Source: Taenia hydatigena
Taxonomy: Eukaryota > Platyhelminthes > Cestoda > Cyclophyllidea > Taeniidae
Length of the DNA stretch: 64,000 bases
Direction: 5' to 3'
NCBI GenBank assembly: GCA_036345935.2
Contig: JADWOT020000001.1
Location: 1,116,001 to 1,180,000 of the forward strand
Position numbers and translations under genes: made by a program. This document shows, in pieces, positions 58,222 to 64,000 of this stretch (positions are counted from its first letter, which is position 1; each line of letters starts with the position of its first letter). The notes beneath the pieces were generated by a model. The model did no database searches. It had not been told where the DNA came from and saw only the letters and a list, made by a program, of their open reading frames with translations.

Positions 58222-61200
58222 CGGCCGACCTTCAAAAAAATTTGGGCTAAAGCAATTTTACTAGCGAGATTTTCATTGATAATCCTCGAACTGGTTAATC
58301 CTTTGTACAACCGCAAGTATTTCGAAGTCAAAGGGATATATTTAGGAATCTAACAAAAGTCGACAATCAAATGTAAAAAATCAAAATTTCTATTCAATTA
58401 ATAGAACTTTTAAGGAATATATTTCAAGGTGTTGGTTTAGCTGCGCCGTAAAATATTTTCCTTCTGACGCACCCATTCACCGGTGTCTCCAGTCGAAATC
58501 CAGATTTTAATGAAAGCAACAAGAAATTCGTTGTACGTGCATGCCAATAACGGCAGCAAATTACATTGAAAATATGCAATAAATCTAAATGCCTTGAAAA
58601 TTTTTAAACCATTGGCGATCGCGATTAATTGTAAGCCTGCAAAACACTAGTTCGTTCTACTTTTTATGCATCGCATAGCAAATGATACCGGAGTGATAAT
58701 TTTAGTTAAAATTTTGCGCTTATACACGCAGATATGCCCTGCAAATAAATATGCGCGTGCAGGTTCCATGACGGGCCAACTCCTGACAATGAGTTAAAAT
58801 TTGTACGGTTGCAGCATAGATGCAGGTTAAATAAGTACGTATTCACGGATAACAAATTAATTTAAAAATTTTTTAGGCAAAAAATTTATCTGCAATTTTC
58901 TTAAAATTTACCATCGTATAATTGTTTTAAATAGTAGCTTCTTATGTTAGATTGGATTGGCTTTAAGGGTCATGGCTTAACTGCTCGAATAACTGGCCCG
59001 TTTGCTCATTTCCTAGTGTCGTGGCGGATTTTCTAACCGCTGAATTTTTGATATTATTGCCAAACATATGGGATTAATTCATCAAATATAATGACTTTAT
59101 ACCACTTTGGGTGACGATAAAGTTGGATCACAAGTTTGTCTGTTTGGACTACTACAATTAGCTTCCGATTTCATGAATAAACAGGCGGGATGAAATGTCT
59201 ATTCATTATTCGAAGCCATAGGTGAGCTAATCTTTTTATTCGCTCTGTTCTTTTTATCATACAAATACTTTTAATGTAGCGCTTATTATAAGAGCGAAAA
59301 TTCTTCAACCTAGCTCTCTTGCGTAATGTTCTCAAGTGTGTGCAGAACTGCCAAATCCAACCAGTTCACTTGATGACGTTGGACTACCTTGAGATTTTCA
59401 TTTTCAGCCATACTTGGTGCCTATGTCGTATATCTGGCGGTCAATCTGTGGATATTGTCTGGACTTGTGGGATCTCCGTGGGGGCTGAAGTGTTGCATCT
59501 AGAAGGTTAGGCGCCCTCTACCTAATGTGGATCCCCATAATTAACATTCATCATGGCGATTCCATGGTTCTTCTGGCAGAATAGGCGTGCACAGCCACAG
59601 TTTGGATGCCAAAACCGCTTGTCTGCTTTCCAGATTTGCGCCTAGGATCTTTAATTGGACTACGGAGTTATCGTACTGTCGATGTGGGTACTTCTTCATT
59701 TTCTCAAATTCGACAATCTTTCTTATTAAAGCTGTCATGCCAAGAAACCGCTTCTCATAAGTATTTGACCGCCGCACAGCTTGTATGCCTTGTTGCTAGT
59801 GTGTTATGGCAGCTGGATTTGTACTGTATCGTGTGTTGCTGCAAAAACCTGCCCATCCAGAACAGTAAGGTTGATGCAGAGTTAATGTGCTTCTAGGTTT
59901 TTGAGCGAGAAGCACCATTTTTAAACATTGCAGTGGGTGGAATGTAGCGATGGATGTTCTTGTTAGACAGACTGTGGGTTTGAGTGCATTTAGCAGTGGT
60001 TCTGTAGCTGCTGTTTCGGATACTGCTTTTCGCTTCTTTTGACATGGATTTTAGGTCCTGACGGGCAAAACCTTTCTTCCATTTGACCTCATTGTCGCGA
60101 GTGACCCACCAAGGTTACGAAACAGATTGTCTTAGATTTGTCTAGCGGAACGTAATGGGCCCTATCCTGCGATATTTGAATGGTTTTTTGCAAAATGGTT
60201 TGGTCGACACCACCTTGTTGGTCTAATTTTGGGAGTCGTCTATTTCGTTGTTGCGAAGTACAACATCCCGCCCACCGCGTCATTAGAGGATGGCTCACTT
60301 CGGTCCTGGATTTCTGGCTGGATGTCATTTTGTCTCATTTCACGAGTTTCGTCCTCAGTGTTTAATAGTTGAATGCATCAGATGCAGTACGAAAGGAAAG
60401 TTAGTGCAGAGACACTCATGGAGATGCTTTCATTTCTACCTGTTAAAAGGCCTTCCACGAGCTACACTTAGCGCACTTCTTTACCATTGATGCCAAATGC
60501 GGAAACGTTATAATGATGCGAATAGGTGCCTTTTGGCAGTAAGCAACTGTCTTTTTGAGTCCATCCTTTAAATGCTCTCGTTTTTTGCCATACAGATCGT
60601 TCCATGCAGTTATTTTAACCAGACCGGATCGTTTCATCGTCTTTAATTTGGTTTTCAAGCAGAAATACAATTATCCGAGTTAATATGGGATGGTACGATT
60701 GTTAGTGCAGTCCCTTATCCAGTTAGCCATCCAAAGTGAAGTTAGCTTTTTCTGACTCTGTAATGTCTGCTAATTCGCAACTTTGCCTTTTAGAGAATTT
60801 CTCGGAGTATCATTCGGAGGCATTTTATTAAATGTTCGTTCACTTCTTTTACGTCTTTCTTTTTAACAACAATCATGGTCTCCAGCTGTGGGATGGCAAC
60901 ATCTTGTTAATTCCGCCTCAAAATTGACAAAGCGTGGATGTTCTCATTGCAGACGTGCTGCTTCCTTTTGGGGTGATTTTTGTCTACGGATTGAGGCGGA
61001 ATTGCCTTCAAGCGTGCCAGAACTACTAGGAAGTTAACGTCCGATCCGCAAGTAACTTTTGGCATGGGCTCCAAAACCGTAGCAATAACGTAGCGCATGT
61101 AACTTTGTGACAGAAAACTATTTGCAGGATTTTTGGATGAAAGGGAATATGGTTGCATGCAGTCCTTCTCCAATGCTCAGTGATGCATTTTTCGGAAAGG

Positions 61201-62184
61201 AATATGATCTAAATCCGCCAAGCAGTAAGAAAAGGCCTGTTTTATGAAGGAATAAAATCTATATCCGCGCCATGATTCACTGCCGGTAATGCACACAACG
61301 AAATGGATTTCTTACTTGTCAACCTAACTAACTAGTGTTCCTGGTTTATTCATTTCGTGGGAGAATTATCGTACTTTTTGTTTGCACGAAAGTGCTAGAC
61401 CCGTGAAAATGATTGGACTGTTCTTTGATAATAGACGACTGAGTAGCATCTCCCTCTAATTGTTTGGAAAAGCATGCTGCCATTCTTACAATGAGTGACT
61501 CACGTAACTAAAGAGAAGTTTCCGCTTACTTTGGCATAACTTCTGAGTTAATTGATTTGCTTTCTAAATGATTTATTTGGCGAGGCAGTCGTGATTACAA
61601 CTCCTCACCCTTTTCGACGAGACTGGCTTACAAATCTTGGTGTTATAATGCGTTTCCGATTCCAAAGCCAAAAATCAATCTAGCACGCATCATTTCTATG
61701 CCAGTCTCACTTTGTCTCTTAACTTTTGTTGCGTTTCGCACGTGGCAGTAAGATGTTGAAAAGCTAATGATCCGCTCTTTGCAGGAGGGTGGGCACGAGG
61801 TAATGCCCTCCTCCTCACCTCTTTCTTCCTCCATGCTCTTCCTTTCCCATATCTCACCCTATTTTCTTACGGTCTGGCTTTCCAGCATTCTGTGCGATAC
61901 ATGTGGTTTCAGGTCCTGCCTGTTGTCGCGTTTCACGGGTTCGAAAAGCCTTTGTATTGCATGCCGACCAGCCCCAACCGTTTCATAAAAAGCACGGTGT
62001 CGGATGGCCTCGAGTAGGCAGGGCTTGGTCGTGAATCCTGCTTAGCATGCATCAAGGACATGATCAGGCCCCTAATTCGTCATGCCCAAGGGCGGTAATG
62101 AGCTTGCCTGCCGGTGGAAAAGAAGAGCTGATTTTATTCAAAGTTGAGAGCCAAGATGCTGCACTCGCATCGCAGCCCTTTAAC
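58222..62184. other. No intact gene; probably decayed mobile-element sequence in part
   Basis: From about 59.5 kb onward several short minus-strand frames look like fragments of former protein (for example FEKMKKYPHRQYDNSVVQLK at 59.6 kb) but are broken by stops. No transposase or integrase motif could be named. Confidence 0.3.
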
Positions 62185-62256
62185 CTAGTCGCTGAGCAGG
62201 TTCAAGTATAGCGTAGGAGCAGTAACGAATCCGCCCTGTGGTGTCATGCTGGTGGA
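62185..62256 (-). mobile_element. Reverse-transcriptase-like fragment beside a gap
   Basis: The minus-strand frame entering from the gap reads TPQGGFVTAPTLYLNLLSD and stops. Non-LTR retrotransposon reverse transcriptases carry a P-Q-G-x-h-x-S-P-x-L-F-N-x-Y-L-x-D block, and this matches at most positions. It is clearly degenerate, and no Y-x-D-D block was found downstream. A decayed LINE fragment is the best reading. Confidence 0.42.
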
Positions 62257-62356
62257 NNNNNNNNNNNNNNNNNNNNNNNNNNNNNNNNNNNNNNNNNNNN
62301 NNNNNNNNNNNNNNNNNNNNNNNNNNNNNNNNNNNNNNNNNNNNNNNNNNNNNNNN
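62257..62356. other. Assembly gap (100 N)
   Basis: Exactly 100 Ns, immediately next to the reverse-transcriptase-like fragment, consistent with an unresolved repeat. Confidence 0.95.
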
Positions 62357-63296
62357 GGGTGAAGGCTCGAAGGAACAGTTATGTTCTGGGCTCCTGCGGT
62401 ATTCGGAAGTAGCAAGCCTAATTTAACTTATTCTTTTAGTTATTCACTTGCATTTTTTTCGTATGTTATAGACCTGTAATTTTAAATGATTTCCTGCCAG
62501 TTATCCGCTTGGTCCTACTTTTGAATTCGAAGGTTTCATCTCCCCACACGTATCTTACCGGCATGCGTCTACCCTCCACAAATTTATTCATAGGGTTCAT
62601 TGTTCGAAAGTCAGTAGATTCGTTAAAAATGCGGTGGAGGGTATCGAGTTGTTTGTTTGTGCATTCGCCTTTGCATAACATTATGTCTTTGATGGTGGTT
62701 TCACCTTGAGGTTGATCCATTCACGCATAGCAAATTGAAGATGTCCATCTCCTTCCCTGAGTAGGTGCCGTGTAGATTGGTAGACTCATCATAATAGATG
62801 TTTTCTGGTTAAACGGAAGTCTTCGTGCTTGTAAATGATGGCGAATTGCATCTGATCGAACTGATTCTTGAAGGCCTTTGAAACTTAAAGGTTTGTTGGT
62901 ACCTCGGTTGCATCCTAGAAGAGTCCTCGATGTGAAGGGTGAGGTTACTTGTTGAAGTATCAATTCTTCTTTGATCCTATCTTGATGTCTACAATTCTCA
63001 CAGAAGAATTAGTTCCTTCCTCAACTTAAAGTTAAATCGTGTGTTGACTGTTGGATCGGAATGGCCGCTTTGAGTTGTGACGAAAACCATCACGAATCCT
63101 TTGCAATGTACCTGAAGTCTTTTATTGTATCTGCGCTTATGAGCCTTCGTATGGAGGCAGCTTTGGTGATCATCATTTGCTTCTGAATGCCAGTATGCCT
63201 TACTTCCGTTGTCTACGCCTGATGTGAACTAGGCACGAAATGAGTAGAAATGGTCACACTTGACACCACTGCATACGATGCCATAACATTTTGCAG
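62357..63296. other. No recognised gene; open but unidentified minus-strand sequence
   Basis: Between 62963 and 62466 the minus strand is open except for one stop at about 62721 and reads like protein in places (RIFNESTDFRTMNPMNKF). It is not recognised and may belong to the same decayed element as the fragment beyond the gap. Confidence 0.3.
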
Positions 63297-63512
63297 AACG
63301 AGACGCTGGCTCGCGAGGTATCGGGGACGGCGCACTTCAAAGACGAGTTGGACATCGCGCGAGAAGAACTGCAGGCGGCCAACCGCCAGGTCGCGTCATT
63401 AGAGCAGTGGAAGAAGCGACGCGCCGAAGAGATCGTAGCGTTGCGAGTGCGTTGTGCTAAGCTGGAGGAGGACAATGCGGCTTGTCTGCAGGTCCTCGAT
63501 GAGCTCAAGCAG
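63297..63512 (+). CDS. Coiled-coil exon, HOOK/girdin-like
   Basis: A 216-base exon from CATTTTGCAG to CAG|GTTGGT, phase 0 at both ends, encoding 72 residues with heptad-style Leu/Ala spacing and no prolines: FKDELDIAREEL, ASLEQWKKRRAEEI, CAKLEEDNAACLQVLDELKQ. Third codon positions are GC-rich, unlike neighbouring DNA. A Y/F-x-D-E-L-D-x-x-R-E start followed by an L-x-E-D-N motif about 40 residues on is characteristic of the central coiled coil of HOOK and girdin/daple (CCDC88) proteins, which link dynein or Galpha signalling to membranes. Other long coiled-coil proteins (myosin-like, liprin) remain possible. It joins in phase to 63908. Confidence 0.62.
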
Positions 63513-63907
63513 GTTGGTTGTTCAGCCTCCCATTACCTGTCGCTTCGATATACCTACTGAAAGCCTCCTCAAGAAAACCAAGGCTTCTTTCCTCCACGAT
63601 TGAAATTGACGTAGGCCCCGAATCGTAATGTCAGATTAAACCCTGAGAACGCTGTGGATCGCATGCGTCTAAAGGCTACAGACGGGCTAAAGGAGGGGTG
63701 GCGAAGTTGTAATGACAAGAGTCGCCTATCATTACCATGAAGGCTGAATTGTGGAAAACTGAAGTGCACATGTGGCAACACAGGTTAATCTGTGATAATT
63801 GCCTGTTAGATCCTGCGCAAACTACAGGCAATATGTATCCTCACTCATTAATTGTGCCAGTTTAATTCTTTGAAGTTCTAGCGTGAGCTAGCCCGTTTCT
63901 GTTTTAG

Positions 63908-64000
63908 GAGAATAGACTGAATTCAAGTCTTCGAGCGAATGCGGAGGCCTCGAGAAACCAGTCAGTGGAAGCGACCTCCCGCGTCTCCGAATTGGAATTA
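63908..64000 (+). CDS. Next coiled-coil exon of the HOOK/girdin-like gene, cut by the window end
   Basis: An acceptor CTGTTTTAG is followed in phase 0 by 31 open codons to the last base of the window (ENRLNSSLRANAEASRNQ, then a Val/Leu heptad end). It continues the coiled coil of the preceding exon after a 395-base intron. The E-N-x-x-L start parallels the repeated E-N-x-x-L motifs of girdin-type coiled coils. Confidence 0.6.

Noticed and set aside
1..64000. CRISPR arrays, bacterial operons, rRNA genes, viral genes
   Set aside because: No spaced short repeats, no ribosome-binding-site-led operons, and no rRNA or viral signatures were seen; the window is eukaryotic.

Overview
The window is eukaryotic nuclear DNA: short coding exons with GT/AG splice sites, long introns, dispersed diverged repeats and three 100-base assembly gaps. 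The exon content points to a parasitic flatworm, most likely a tapeworm. The evidence is a tandem array of cysteine-rich fibronectin type III (FnIII) exons, and a lone phase 1-1 FnIII exon that resembles the taeniid oncosphere antigen family (EG95/45W/TSOL18 type). Some candidate introns are only 40-100 bp. The large amount of non-coding DNA suggests a tapeworm with a bigger genome than the taeniids. The organism assignment is inference; no species can be named.

Layout. 0.57-12.06 kb, minus strand: the 3' half of one gene. Six complete FnIII exons in three sequence classes are read in the order A3-B2-C-A2-B1-A1, followed by a candidate transmembrane exon and poly(A) signals. The array was built by recent duplication: a near-identical 3.9 kb segment recurs 5,187 bp away and a 1.07 kb segment recurs 4,095 bp away. 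It runs into a gap, so its 5' end and true copy number are not visible. 12.2-24.8 kb: diverged repeat pairs, tRNA-derived sequences, one Gln-rich candidate exon and one decayed reading frame. 24.9-25.5 kb, plus: the EG95-like FnIII exon and a candidate last exon. 25.5-39.2 kb: nothing coding recognised. 39.3-41.4 kb, plus: a TATA/CCAAT promoter-like cluster and a chain of candidate 5' exons. 46.1-57.7 kb, minus: multi-membrane exons, the clearest of which resemble the otopetrin proton-channel family, plus one well-formed exon of unknown product. 55.9-58.2 kb, plus: fragments of another FnIII-like gene, partly decayed. 58.2-63.2 kb: decayed sequence, including a reverse-transcriptase-like fragment next to a gap. 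63.3-64.0 kb, plus: two phase-0 coiled-coil exons of a HOOK/girdin-like protein that continues beyond the window.

The most notable signal is in the FnIII array. The two B exons lie in otherwise almost identical 3.9 kb copies, with three mismatches seen by eye outside one tract. They differ at 11 positions inside 114 bp, and nine of the 11 change the amino acid. The changes fall on the inter-cysteine loop and alter N-glycosylation sequons and one cysteine. In addition, an A-type exon lies where a C-type exon would be expected. Together these suggest a membrane-anchored surface protein whose FnIII ectodomain is being duplicated, converted and diversified exon by exon. All similarity statements come from reading the sequence; no database search was run.
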